NCBI RefSeq assembly: GCF_900187405.1
Contig: NZ_LT896716.1
Span: 3,534,753-3,598,752, forward strand
Length of the DNA stretch: 64,000 nucleotides
Origin: Geobacter sp. DSM 9736
GTDB lineage: Bacteria > Desulfobacterota > Desulfuromonadia > Geobacterales > Geobacteraceae
Direction: 5' to 3'
The position numbers and the translations under genes are program-made. The notes beneath the pieces were generated by a model. That model made no database searches and was not told where the DNA came from. It saw only the letters and a list, made by a program, of their open reading frames with translations. Each line of letters starts with the position of its first letter. Positions within the stretch are counted from its first letter, which is position 1. Below are positions 9,585-17,324 of this stretch, piece after piece.

Positions 9585-9723
9585 GAGGTTGCAGAAAAAC
9601 CCGGATTATTCAAAATTAGTCAGATTGTCGCACCCGCAGAAAGCGCCGCGGAGGCCAGCTGCGGTACCCGCCGCGCAATGAGGTTTCTAGGACGCGGCGA
9701 AACGACTCTTTTTCGGCAACCTC
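9585..9723 (-). mobile_element. MITE-like element, copy 1 (139 bp, terminal inverted repeats)
   Basis: The ends are 15-bp inverted repeats with one mismatch (GAGGTTGCAGAAAAA and TTTTTCGGCAACCTC). The interior, read on the minus strand, aligns with the element at 26441-26580: shared blocks include GTCCT(C/A)GAAA, GCAGCT and GGGTGCGAC(G/A)ATCTG in the same order. It fills the gap between pgeF and the MFS gene and has no coding capacity. Confidence 0.72.
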
Positions 9724-9731
9724 CCAAGGCT

Positions 9732-10532
9732 TCAGCGGAGCATGATGAAACCCATTTGTCTCCCCGTGTCCCCCTTATCCCTGCGATAGGAGAAAAAGAG
9801 GTCGGGGGTGCAGGAGACACACATGCCTGAAGTTTCGATGTTGCTCTCCCTCACCCCTGAACGCAGCAGAAGCTGACGGTTCGCTTCCTCCAGATCGAGA
9901 CTCCACTTTTTATCCCCTGCAGCGTTCGTTATCATCTCCCAGGAAAGGCCGCTCTTCCCGAACGCTTCACGCACCGGTTCGTCCACCTCGTAGCAGCAGG
10001 AACCGATGCCGGGGCCGACGGCAGCCAGAATGTCGGCGGGACGCGAACCGAAGATTTCCGCCATGGCGCCCACTCCTTTGCCGGCTATCCCGTGGGCCGT
10101 TCCCTTCCATCCTGCATGGAGGGCGGCGGCGACACCTTTCTTCGGGTCCAGGAGAAGGAGAGGAAAACAGTCGGCGACGCAGATCCCGATCATCACCCCA
10201 GGCTGGTTCGTGACTATCCCGTCGCATTCCAGCTTCTGAAAATGGGCGAAATCGGGATTGGGAGAGTCGATCACGAGGAGATCGGTGCCATGCACCTGGC
10301 TGACGGTGACGAGTCGATCCAGGGTTGCGCCGAAGCTTCGGGCCAGCAGGCTTCGGTTTCCCTTGACGTTGTGGGGCGAATCATTGGTGTTGGTGCCGAG
10401 GTTGAGTGAGTTGTAGGGGGGGCGTGATACCCCTTCGTGCCTGGTGGTGAAACCTTGCGTCGAAATTCCGGCTGCCGCAAAGAGGGCAGGTTCAAGGTAA
10501 TGTATTTTGCTGGTGGTCTTTCTGATTTCCAT
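9732..10532 (-). CDS. pgeF: Peptidoglycan editing factor PgeF / multicopper-oxidase-fold purine nucleoside enzyme
   Basis: YfiH/PgeF (laccase domain, COG1496) family, 266 residues. These enzymes act on purine nucleosides and, in E. coli, prevent wrong amino acids in peptidoglycan precursors. The zinc-ligand motifs are visible: SQVHGTD, ADCFPLLL and ALHAGWKGT, plus GPGIGSCCYEV. The start at 10532 is set by a ribosome site AAGGAG seven bases before; the longer open frame would run into rluD. It lies 13 bases after the rluD stop and is likely co-transcribed with it, an arrangement seen in many bacteria. Confidence 0.93.
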   Translation of the reverse strand: MEIRKTTSKIHYLEPALFAAAGISTQGFTTRHEGVSRPPYNSLNLGTNTNDSPHNVKGNRSLLARSFGATLDRLVTVSQVHGTDLLVIDSPNPDFAHFQKLECDGIVTNQPGVMIGICVADCFPLLLLDPKKGVAAALHAGWKGTAHGIAGKGVGAMAEIFGSRPADILAAVGPGIGSCCYEVDEPVREAFGKSGLSWEMITNAAGDKKWSLDLEEANRQLLLRSGVRESNIETSGMCVSCTPDLFFSYRRDKGDTGRQMGFIMLR

Positions 10533-10545
10533 GAAAAGCTCCTTG

Positions 10546-11532
10546 TCAGGAAAGAGGTGATTCTGTGCCGGCTGCAGCCTGAGCCTGTTCCTGCAGGTAG
10601 CGGAGTACCCGGGCCATATCCTCCGGCATATCGGTCGTAAATTCCCGGTAAGAGGCATCTGAAGGGTGGATGAAGCCCAGGGTGGCTGCATGGAGCGCCT
10701 GTCTTCCCAGCTGCTTTACCATTTTTCGCAGGAGTGGGTCCTGAATGTTTCCGAGCCTGCTTGTCCCGCCGTATACCTCGTCTCCTACCAGCGGATATCC
10801 CGCTTCCGACAGATGCACCCTGATCTGGTGGGTCCGCCCCGTTTCCAGGCGCAGGCTCATCAGAGTGATCCCCCTGTAGCGGGCAAGAACGCGCCAGTGC
10901 GTAACAGCATTCCTGCCGTGCCGCGCCTTGCCGGACATCTTTTTACGTTCGACCGGGTGCCGGCCGATGGCCGATTCTATTCGTCCCTTGTCCTGGCGGG
11001 GTGAGCCGAAAACGAGGGCGAGGTAAACGCGCTTCACCGTGTGTTCCCGAAATTGCTCGGCGAGGGACCGGTGAGCCGCATCATTCTTGGCGACGACCAA
11101 TATACCCGACGTATCCTTGTCTATCCGGTGGACGATGCCGGGTCGCAACTCTCCTCCGATGCCCGAGAGATCGTCGCAGTGGCCGAGGAGGGCATTGACG
11201 AGGGTGCCGGTGTTGCGTCCCGCGCCGGGATGAACCGTCATCCCTGCAGGCTTGTTGATGACAACAACGTCGGAGTCCTCATGTAGGATCTCCAGCGGGA
11301 TTTCTTCGGCAACCGCCTCCGCCGGTGCGGGGGGAGGAATCGTCACATCGATGAGTTCACCCCCCTTCAACTTGAGGGATGGCTTCTGAACCATGCCGTT
11401 CACGGTCACGAACCCCGTTTCGATCAGCCGTGTGGCTGCAGAGCGGGTAAGGTTTTCCACCATACGTGCAACGAACTGGTCGAGCCGCTCGGTTTCTTCC
11501 CCCGCTTCGTATTTCAGCTGCAGTTTCTCCAC
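10546..11532 (-). CDS. rluD: Ribosomal large subunit pseudouridine synthase D
   Basis: RluA/RluD family pseudouridine synthase, 328 residues, modifying 23S rRNA. An S4 RNA-binding domain fills the first ~70 residues (RLDQFVARMV) and the catalytic aspartate lies in HRIDKDTSG. The start is GTG with GGAAAG upstream. The product is about the same length as E. coli RluD. It precedes pgeF in the same direction. Confidence 0.93.
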   Translation of the reverse strand: MEKLQLKYEAGEETERLDQFVARMVENLTRSAATRLIETGFVTVNGMVQKPSLKLKGGELIDVTIPPPAPAEAVAEEIPLEILHEDSDVVVINKPAGMTVHPGAGRNTGTLVNALLGHCDDLSGIGGELRPGIVHRIDKDTSGILVVAKNDAAHRSLAEQFREHTVKRVYLALVFGSPRQDKGRIESAIGRHPVERKKMSGKARHGRNAVTHWRVLARYRGITLMSLRLETGRTHQIRVHLSEAGYPLVGDEVYGGTSRLGNIQDPLLRKMVKQLGRQALHAATLGFIHPSDASYREFTTDMPEDMARVLRYLQEQAQAAAGTESPLS

Positions 11533-11606
11533 TTTCTTTCCAGTTCCAGAAACAGCGAAGGCGCGATCGGTATCGCGCCCCGCTTCCCTGTATGACGAAT
11601 GCTATG

Positions 11607-11870
11607 TTACCAGATTGATGATTCGATATTGCCGGCACGTTTGATCAGCACGTCCACCACTGCGAGATCGTAGATGTTGGTTCCCGAAATCTCCGGCGAA
11701 ACGCGGGACAGAAAATGCTGGCGCCCTTCCTCAAGTTCTGCGGCAAGGACTTCGAAGATGGTATCGTTCCTGATTCCTTCTTCGACCTTCTCCCTGTTGT
11801 AGATGGCGACGTCCGAAACGATCGCCCGCGCAAGCCGCCTGGCCTGATCGGGGTTTGTGATGGTTTCCAT
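11607..11870 (-). CDS. Small conserved-looking hypothetical protein
   Basis: An 87-residue acidic, mostly helical protein that I do not recognise. It begins with METITNPDQARRLARAI, has no signal peptide or membrane segment, and codon use resembles the neighbours. A GGGGGTACC stretch precedes the ATG as a possible ribosome site. It lies 74 bases upstream of rluD; a perfect 8-bp GC hairpin without a U-run (11560-11579) sits between them. Confidence 0.62.
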   Translation of the reverse strand: METITNPDQARRLARAIVSDVAIYNREKVEEGIRNDTIFEVLAAELEEGRQHFLSRVSPEISGTNIYDLAVVDVLIKRAGNIESSIW

Positions 11871-12005
11871 GGTACCCCCGGTCTCCGCTGTTTTCTGCTA
11901 GAACCTCATGGACCTTCTCGAGATGGCTGATCGCGCAGACATTATACAAATAACGGCGGAAATTACTATGAATTTCTCCTGCGGCAGAGGGCCAGGCGAC
12001 AGCCC

Positions 12006-13442
12006 TCAGCGAAGCCGCAGAGCGAAGTAGATGCTGGCGTTGCCGCGCCGCACCAGCAGAGCTACGGATCCCTTCCGTTCCACTTCCTTCATGGATTTGT
12101 CATACTCGGCCAGAGAGTTGATCTTCCTGTTGTTCACCGATACTATGACGTCCCCCTGCTGGAGCCCCGCGTCTGCGGCAATTCCTTCAGGGTCTACAGC
12201 GGTGACCATCACTCCGGAAAGGCCCTTTGCGCGCAATTGCCTCGGCAGTTCCTCCACCGCCATATCGAACCAGCCTGCCGCAGACGCCCCTTCCTCTACG
12301 CTGGGACGTGCCCCTGCGGCGCTCTCCGTGCTTGCCACCGTCACCGAAAGGCTCTGCTGCTTTCCATCCCGATAGACTTCCACCGCTACCTTCTTGCCGA
12401 CAGCCGTGTCCGCAGCCGCCAGTTGCAGCTGATGCGCATCCTTGATCTCCTTACCGTCGAACCGGATTATGATGTCTCCCTGCCTGATGCCCCCTTTCTC
12501 GGCGGGGCTTCCGGCCATCACCTCGCTAACGAGTGCGCCGCGTGGCCGGTCAAGCCCGAAGGACCGGGCTATGTCTTCAGTTACCGGCTGGATTGCGACA
12601 CCGAGCCACCCGCGTGTTACGCTCCCCTTCTTGATAAGCTGGTTCACGACCTGTTTGGCCATGTTGATCGGAATTGCGAAGCCTATCCCCTGTCCGGCGG
12701 CTACGATGGCGGTATTGATGCCAATGACCTCGCCATAGATGTTGAGGAGCGGCCCCCCCGAATTTCCGGGATTTATGGAGGTATCGGTCTGTATGAAGTC
12801 CTCGTAGGTTTCTATTCCCATGTTCGAGCGGCCGGTAGCGGAGACGACACCGACCGTGACGGTCCGGTTCAGGCCGAACGGGTTGCCGATGGCGATAGCC
12901 CACTGTCCCACCTGGAGCTTGTCGGAGTCGCCCAGTACCGCTGTCGGTAGCGGCTCCTTGGCGTTGATCTTGATGACGGCGATGTCGGTCTTCTGGTCGC
13001 TCCCCACCACTTTGCCGATGTAGGTTTTATCGTTGGAAAGTGAAACCTGGATGCTCTCCGCATCGCGCACCACATGGTCGTTGGTTATGATATACCCGTC
13101 CTTGTTGATGATGAACCCGGATCCGAGGCTTTTGTCGCGGCGGTACTGCGGGCGCATCTGCCCCCCGAAAAAGTCGTCGAAGAAGGGGGAGAATTCGAAG
13201 AAGGGCTGAACCAGCTTCTTCTTGCTGACCGTGGAAATGTTGACGACCGCAGGGGTCACGCTCTTGGCTACATTAGTAAAACCCTGCTGTGTTGCGAGGA
13301 GGTCTTTGGAAACCTCTTTAACGGGCGGTTCGCTCGTACTCGGACGGCTCGATTCAGAGAAGTATGCCTCCTCCTTCTTCTTGCAGCCCGAGAGCAGCAC
13401 CAGCACGATCAACGGAGTAATCCACCAGATGTTACGGTTCAT
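12006..13442 (-). CDS. degQ: Lipid-anchored HtrA/Deg-family serine protease with two PDZ domains
   Basis: Envelope serine protease of the HtrA family, 478 residues. The N-terminus is a lipoprotein signal with the lipobox LLSGC, so it should be attached to a membrane rather than free. The trypsin-like triad is visible: His in TNDHVV (near residue 122), Asp in TDIAVIK (near 152) and Ser in GNSGGPLL (near 226). Two PDZ domains follow. ATG at 13442 has GAGG upstream; the frame also allows 13454. It should degrade or refold damaged envelope proteins. It is transcribed divergently from the XRE-cupin regulator. Confidence 0.93.
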   Translation of the reverse strand: MNRNIWWITPLIVLVLLSGCKKKEEAYFSESSRPSTSEPPVKEVSKDLLATQQGFTNVAKSVTPAVVNISTVSKKKLVQPFFEFSPFFDDFFGGQMRPQYRRDKSLGSGFIINKDGYIITNDHVVRDAESIQVSLSNDKTYIGKVVGSDQKTDIAVIKINAKEPLPTAVLGDSDKLQVGQWAIAIGNPFGLNRTVTVGVVSATGRSNMGIETYEDFIQTDTSINPGNSGGPLLNIYGEVIGINTAIVAAGQGIGFAIPINMAKQVVNQLIKKGSVTRGWLGVAIQPVTEDIARSFGLDRPRGALVSEVMAGSPAEKGGIRQGDIIIRFDGKEIKDAHQLQLAAADTAVGKKVAVEVYRDGKQQSLSVTVASTESAAGARPSVEEGASAAGWFDMAVEELPRQLRAKGLSGVMVTAVDPEGIAADAGLQQGDVIVSVNNRKINSLAEYDKSMKEVERKGSVALLVRRGNASIYFALRLR

Positions 13443-13478
13443 GGAGTGCCTCACATTAAGTTAAAGTTCAAGGCCCGT

Positions 13479-13507
13479 AGGTTAGCCAAAACAGGTTTAG
13501 TTGTCAA
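13479..13507 (-). promoter_or_regulatory. Possible sigma-70 promoter for the HtrA protease gene
   Basis: On the minus strand a perfect -35 box TTGACA is followed after 17 bases by TAACCT, a weak -10. Position upstream of the start codon fits. Confidence 0.4.
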
Positions 13508-13596
13508 CCGGCAGGCATGACCTTGTGCCCCGCTCCGCGCGGTATGGGGCGGCTCCGAGATGCTTTGCGCTCTCCTTGCCGGAAGAGAAATCGGCC

Positions 13597-13625
13597 TTGA
13601 CGAAACATCCTCCATTGCATATAAG
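13597..13625 (+). promoter_or_regulatory. Sigma-70 promoter for XRE-cupin regulator
   Basis: TTGACG, a 17-base spacer and TATAAG lie just before the start at 13647. The predicted transcript starts near 13632 and so excludes the longer open frame that begins at 13560. Confidence 0.65.
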
Positions 13626-13646
13626 AATGCGGGAAAAGGAGGGGGC

Positions 13647-14237
13647 ATGGAAGACATCAGGGCCGAGGTCCGTGAGTTGAGGCTGGGGGAAAAGATCCGC
13701 AAGTTGCGCCAGGAGCGACGACTCACCCTGCAGGAGCTTTCCGAGCTTTCCGGACTGTCGAAACCTCTGCTTTCGCAGATCGAGAACGACCAGGTGATCC
13801 CTCCACTGGCCACACTGCTGAAGATCGCAAAGGGCCTGAAAGTCGGCATACATTTTTTCTTCGAGGAGGAGGGGGACCGGCAGAAGTTCGTGCTGGTCAG
13901 AGGAAGCGAAGGGGGGATGAGCACGCGTCGCCCCAAAAGCGACATAACGCAAGGCTACCTCTACCGGCCGCTCGCTCCGGGGGTCCGCCATAAGAAGATA
14001 GAACCCTTCCTGGTGGAGTTCCAGCTCACCGAGTGGGACGACAGCTACTATTACCGGCACGAGGGGGAGGAGTTCATCTACCTTGTGGAGGGAGAACTGG
14101 AATTTCACTACGCGGGTGAGAAGATGGTGCTGAAGCCGGGAGACAGCATTTATTACGATTCGTCGGAACCGCACGGGTATGTTTCCGTGGGAGAAAAGAA
14201 GGCCCGGGCGGTGGCAGTGCTTCATTCTCCCGGTTGA
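13647..14237 (+). CDS. XRE-family regulator with C-terminal cupin domain
   Basis: Transcription factor of 196 residues. A helix-turn-helix of the XRE type spans about residues 12-66 (RRLTLQELSELSGLSKPLLS), followed by a cupin sensor domain near residues 110-190 with the cupin-like HEGEEFIYLVEGELEF and PGDSIYY. Such proteins usually sense a small molecule and often control amine, amino-acid or redox genes; the target here is unknown. Start at 13647 is set by AAAAGGAGGGGG and by the promoter position. Its last 16 bases overlap the end of the converging PilZ gene. Confidence 0.9.
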   Translation: MEDIRAEVRELRLGEKIRKLRQERRLTLQELSELSGLSKPLLSQIENDQVIPPLATLLKIAKGLKVGIHFFFEEEGDRQKFVLVRGSEGGMSTRRPKSDITQGYLYRPLAPGVRHKKIEPFLVEFQLTEWDDSYYYRHEGEEFIYLVEGELEFHYAGEKMVLKPGDSIYYDSSEPHGYVSVGEKKARAVAVLHSPG

Positions 14238-14590
14238 GGAGAGCCTGGGAAGCGCTTTTGCAGTTTCAGGAGCCTTCCGAACTCCCTGACCACCTTCTCG
14301 GTCTTCTCGTCCATTTCCAGAAACCGCAGTCCCATGCTCCCCTGATCGTCCTCGAGACTGGTCCATACCACTTCCGCCGCGACCGGGACCGGCTTTGCCG
14401 AATCCGGTGTGAAGAACTGAAGGCTCACCCGCCTTCCAATGGGTAGCGGGCTGCTTATCAGCACAGACATTCCGGTTCCGGAAACATCGAGGGTGTCGAA
14501 GCAGGCAGCTTCGTCCATGTGAACGAGCCAGCATCCGACGCCGAGCGGCACCCGGCTCTCCTTCCGTTTTTCCAAGATCGACCCCCGCAA
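14222..14590 (-). CDS. PilZ domain protein, probable cyclic di-GMP receptor
   Basis: Short single-domain PilZ protein of up to 122 residues. The two cyclic di-GMP-binding motifs are present: an arginine pair in EKRKESRVP near residue 10 and DVSGTG near residue 36, with the beta-barrel body ending in SMGLRFLEM. No ATG is available near the N-terminus; TTG at 14590 or TTG at 14575 (with GGGGG before it) are the candidates. The output partner is not visible. Convergent overlap of 16 bases with the XRE-cupin gene. Confidence 0.8.
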   Translation of the reverse strand: MRGSILEKRKESRVPLGVGCWLVHMDEAACFDTLDVSGTGMSVLISSPLPIGRRVSLQFFTPDSAKPVPVAAEVVWTSLEDDQGSMGLRFLEMDEKTEKVVREFGRLLKLQKRFPGSPQPGE

Positions 14591-14680
14591 AGCTCAACGT
14601 TCATGTTGCCCCTGAGGCTCGCATTCAGCAAACGCACCACACCACTTGCTCCGGTGGAGCGCATGATGTGTTCGTATACT

Positions 14681-14875
14681 TCAGCGCGCTTCCTCGCAAT
14701 CGGTTGCAGGCCAGCTGTCGAGGCTTCCGTCTTCGAGCTCGACCTGAATGGTTTCTCCAGGGGGGGTACACTGAAAGGCCAACCCGATGTCCCCGGTCTT
14801 GATGTTGCGCAGCCGGACCCGTTCATCTTTCCGTTCGGTCCTGTTGCAGACGCTCTGGTGCTCCCTGTCGCGCAT
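14681..14875 (-). CDS. Small hypothetical protein (64 aa)
   Basis: A 64-residue protein not recognised. A strong ribosome site (GGAAAGGAGGGGG) lies just before the ATG, which is the main support. The first half is highly charged (NRTERKDERVRLRN) and the second half reads like a small beta domain (GETIQVELEDGSLDSWP) with two cysteines. It lies just upstream of the PilZ gene on the same strand and may be co-transcribed. Confidence 0.6.
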   Translation of the reverse strand: MRDREHQSVCNRTERKDERVRLRNIKTGDIGLAFQCTPPGETIQVELEDGSLDSWPATDCEEAR

Positions 14876-14947
14876 GGCCCCCTCCTTTCCCCGCTAGGAG
14901 CAATGGTAGCACGCGCCAGGCATTCTGCAACCTCCTCCGTACCTTAC

Positions 14948-15520
14948 TTAGATGTCGCTCCCTTCCGGGCCCGATACCTGCACGACCCTGACCGGTACCT
15001 TTTCTACGCACGCCTGCTCTACCATCCGGATGACAAAGGAGATGCAAACCTTCTTGTGGATAAGTGCCTGTGTCAGGCGGTAAAACCATCTGCAAAGCTT
15101 CGTTGGATTCGGCCGGCCCAGCAACAGCGGGCGAAAACCGGAGAGCTCCAGCATAAGCCGCATTCCCCCTTCTCCCTGCTCGACGCTAAAGGCGAACTTG
15201 CCGTTGTAGGCATACCCCTTTTGCACCAGCAATCCCCCGCGGATAGGGAGCTTCATGCTGAAACGCTCCTCCTCGGGAGGTGCGAAGGCGAGGAGGGAGA
15301 GCCTGCTGGAGAGGATATTGAAATCGATTCCGGATCTGGTTCGGGTCGGGCGAATGAGGGAGAACGTGGCGCGGCGAATATGCTGCAGGTATCTTTCCAT
15401 CATCAAAGAGGGAGTGATGCTCGCGTTTGTGCAGGGGAGGAGCACCCACTGGGCGGAATATACGTATGTATTTTCGACGAGGATCTGCTTATGGAATATC
15501 TTCAGTTCCGCAGGCTGCAT
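14948..15520 (-). CDS. Hypothetical protein (190 aa)
   Basis: A 190-residue protein I do not recognise. AAGAGGTCGT precedes the ATG as a ribosome site, and a TATAAT box lies upstream. The chain has no signal peptide or clear membrane segment; its middle (QKGYAYNGKFAFSVEQ) and the C-terminal half (HKKVCISFVIRMVEQACVEKVPV) alternate like beta strands. It is the first gene of a minus-strand group with the 64-residue protein and the PilZ gene, so a role in a signalling or surface context is possible but unproven. Confidence 0.68.
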   Translation of the reverse strand: MQPAELKIFHKQILVENTYVYSAQWVLLPCTNASITPSLMMERYLQHIRRATFSLIRPTRTRSGIDFNILSSRLSLLAFAPPEEERFSMKLPIRGGLLVQKGYAYNGKFAFSVEQGEGGMRLMLELSGFRPLLLGRPNPTKLCRWFYRLTQALIHKKVCISFVIRMVEQACVEKVPVRVVQVSGPEGSDI

Positions 15521-15554
15521 ACGACCTCTTGTTTAGTGCTGAAAATGAGGGACA

Positions 15555-15582
15555 ATTATAGCCTCTTTCTCAGCAAAGGGAA
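15555..15582 (-). promoter_or_regulatory. Possible promoter of the 190-aa gene
   Basis: A perfect -10 box TATAAT on the minus strand with a poor -35 (TTCCCT) 16 bases upstream, about 35 bases before the start codon. Confidence 0.42.
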
Positions 15583-15602
15583 TCCTTCTTGGCGGGTGTC
15601 CC

Positions 15603-16520
15603 ATGGCGGAGTCTTCAGGAAAGGTTCTTGTAACCGGAGGGACCGGTTTCATCGGCCTCAGGTTGATCGACGAGCTTCTGCGGCGGGGGTATCAGGTGCG
15701 GAGCCTCGCCAGGCACACACACCCCTCACTTCCTCCTGAGGTCGAGCAGGTGCAGGGGGATCTGCTCGAACCATTGACGCTGCGGGAAACTTTTAACAGC
15801 GTCAGTGCCGCATACTATCTGGTCCACTCACTGGCAGGGGGGCGGAGCGGCTTCGGACGAAGAGACCGTGAGGCGGCCGAAAACTTCGCAGCCGCAGCCG
15901 GCCGGGGAAGGGTACGGCGGGTCATATACCTCGGGGGTCTCGGGGAGGCCGACGACAGGCTTTCCGAACATCTGGAAAGCAGGCGTGAAGTTGCCGATGT
16001 CCTGAGGCACGGCTCCTATGACGCCACGATACTCCGGGCTGCGGTTATCATTGGTGCAGGAGCAGCCTCTTTCGAGATCATGCGGTCTCTTGTGGAACGT
16101 CTTCCCGTGCTTCCTGCGCCGCGCTGGGTTTCAACCCGCTGTCAGCCCATAGCGGTTGCCGATGTCATTCAATATCTTGCAGGTTGCCTCGGTGAGAATC
16201 GTACCTCCCGCGGAACGTTCGACATAGGCGGGCCGGAGGTGCTCACGTATGGCGAGATGCTTGAGCGCCTGGCTTCCATAGAGGGAAGACCTATCCGGAT
16301 TATCCCCCTCCGATTTCTTCCCCGGCATGTTGCCGCATATGCGGCCGGCCTATTTTCTTCAATACCGCCGTCGATTTCCGTACCACTCGTGGAGGGGTTG
16401 AAAAACGAGGTCGTGTGCCGCGACGACCGCATCCGCGAAATTCTCCCTGTTACGCTTACACCGTATGATGACGCAGTAAGGGTGGCCCTTGCGGAGGTGG
16501 GAAAGTGTGCTACACAATAA
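15603..16520 (+). CDS. NAD(P)-binding atypical SDR / NDUFA9-like protein
   Basis: Atypical short-chain dehydrogenase/reductase of 305 residues. The nucleotide-binding loop TGGTGFIG lies at residues 11-18. The chain resembles the NmrA/NDUFA9-like group (YLVHSLAGG, then RVIYLGGL), in which the catalytic Tyr-Lys pair is often lost; I see no clear YxxxK. Function is likely a cofactor-dependent sensor or a reductase of unknown substrate. It is transcribed divergently from the 190-residue gene. Confidence 0.82.
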   Translation: MAESSGKVLVTGGTGFIGLRLIDELLRRGYQVRSLARHTHPSLPPEVEQVQGDLLEPLTLRETFNSVSAAYYLVHSLAGGRSGFGRRDREAAENFAAAAGRGRVRRVIYLGGLGEADDRLSEHLESRREVADVLRHGSYDATILRAAVIIGAGAASFEIMRSLVERLPVLPAPRWVSTRCQPIAVADVIQYLAGCLGENRTSRGTFDIGGPEVLTYGEMLERLASIEGRPIRIIPLRFLPRHVAAYAAGLFSSIPPSISVPLVEGLKNEVVCRDDRIREILPVTLTPYDDAVRVALAEVGKCATQ

Positions 16521-16567
16521 CTATTAGTCCTTCGTAACGACCATCCTGTTATGGTATATTCCGCGCG

Positions 16568-16595
16568 TTGACAGGTGCGGCCCGCACGACATATT
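16568..16595 (+). promoter_or_regulatory. Possible sigma-70 promoter for elbB
   Basis: TTGACA with a 16-base spacer and CATATT as -10, ending 24 bases before the elbB start. The -10 box is only a 4 of 6 match. Confidence 0.45.
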
Positions 16596-16618
16596 TGATG
16601 CAATCACAAGGAGGAACC

Positions 16619-17275
16619 ATGAAAAAGAAAATCGGCGTTGTTCTTTCAGGATGCGGCGTGTACGACGGAAGCGAGATCCATGAGGCGGTCTTTACGCTCC
16701 TCGCAATCGATCGAAATGGTGGCGAGGCCATATGTATGGCCCCAGATATCGAGTTGAGTGAAGTGAACCACATAACGGGTCAGCCCTCCGGAGCGAAGCG
16801 GAGTGTTCTCGCCGAATCGGCCCGGATCGCCCGCGGCAGGATACGGAACATCGCTGAAGTACAGGCGGGGGAGCTTGACGCGATTATTTTTCCCGGAGGA
16901 TACGGGGCGGCGAAAAACCTCTGCAACTTTGCCGAAAAAGGTGCCGAGGCCTCCATTCAGCCGGAGGTGGCGAGACTGCTTCGCGACATGGCGAAGGCGA
17001 AGAAGCCGATCTGTGCCATTTGCATCGCGCCTGCCCTTATCGCCGCGACGCTGGGCAAAGAGTATGCGCCTCAGGTTACCATCGGCACGGATGCGGGGAC
17101 CGCTGCCGCCATCGGCCAGACGGGAAGCGTCCATGTGGAGTGCCCGGTAACCGAATTCGTGGTGGACAAGGAGCGCAGAATCGTTTCGACCCCGGCCTAC
17201 ATGCTGGCGGAGCGAATTTCCGAAGCTGCAGAAGGGATCGAGAAGGCGGTAAAGGCGACGCTTGAAATGGCTTGA
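16619..17275 (+). CDS. elbB: ElbB-type DJ-1/PfpI family protein (glyoxalase-like)
   Basis: Class I glutamine-amidotransferase-like protein of the DJ-1/PfpI superfamily, 218 residues, similar to E. coli ElbB (isoprenoid biosynthesis enhancing, glyoxalase-like). The nucleophile cysteine lies in AICIAPALIA, and the start GVVLSGCGVYDGSEIHE is characteristic. ATG at 16619 has AAGGAGG before it. The biochemical role in the cell is not settled for the family; glyoxalase activity is reported for the E. coli protein. Confidence 0.92.
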   Translation: MKKKIGVVLSGCGVYDGSEIHEAVFTLLAIDRNGGEAICMAPDIELSEVNHITGQPSGAKRSVLAESARIARGRIRNIAEVQAGELDAIIFPGGYGAAKNLCNFAEKGAEASIQPEVARLLRDMAKAKKPICAICIAPALIAATLGKEYAPQVTIGTDAGTAAAIGQTGSVHVECPVTEFVVDKERRIVSTPAYMLAERISEAAEGIEKAVKATLEMA

Positions 17276-17324
17276 AACCTAAAGTTTGGTGTCGGCACCC
17301 AAATCTCTTGAGGAGGTAACGGAA

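Noticed and set aside
11560-11579. 8-bp perfect hairpin upstream of rluD as a terminator
   Set aside because: No T-run on either side; left as a structural note only.
14519-15739. 406-residue plus-strand frame
   Set aside because: Runs antisense to the PilZ, 64-aa and 190-aa genes, which have ribosome sites and (PilZ) family motifs, and it also overlaps the SDR gene start.
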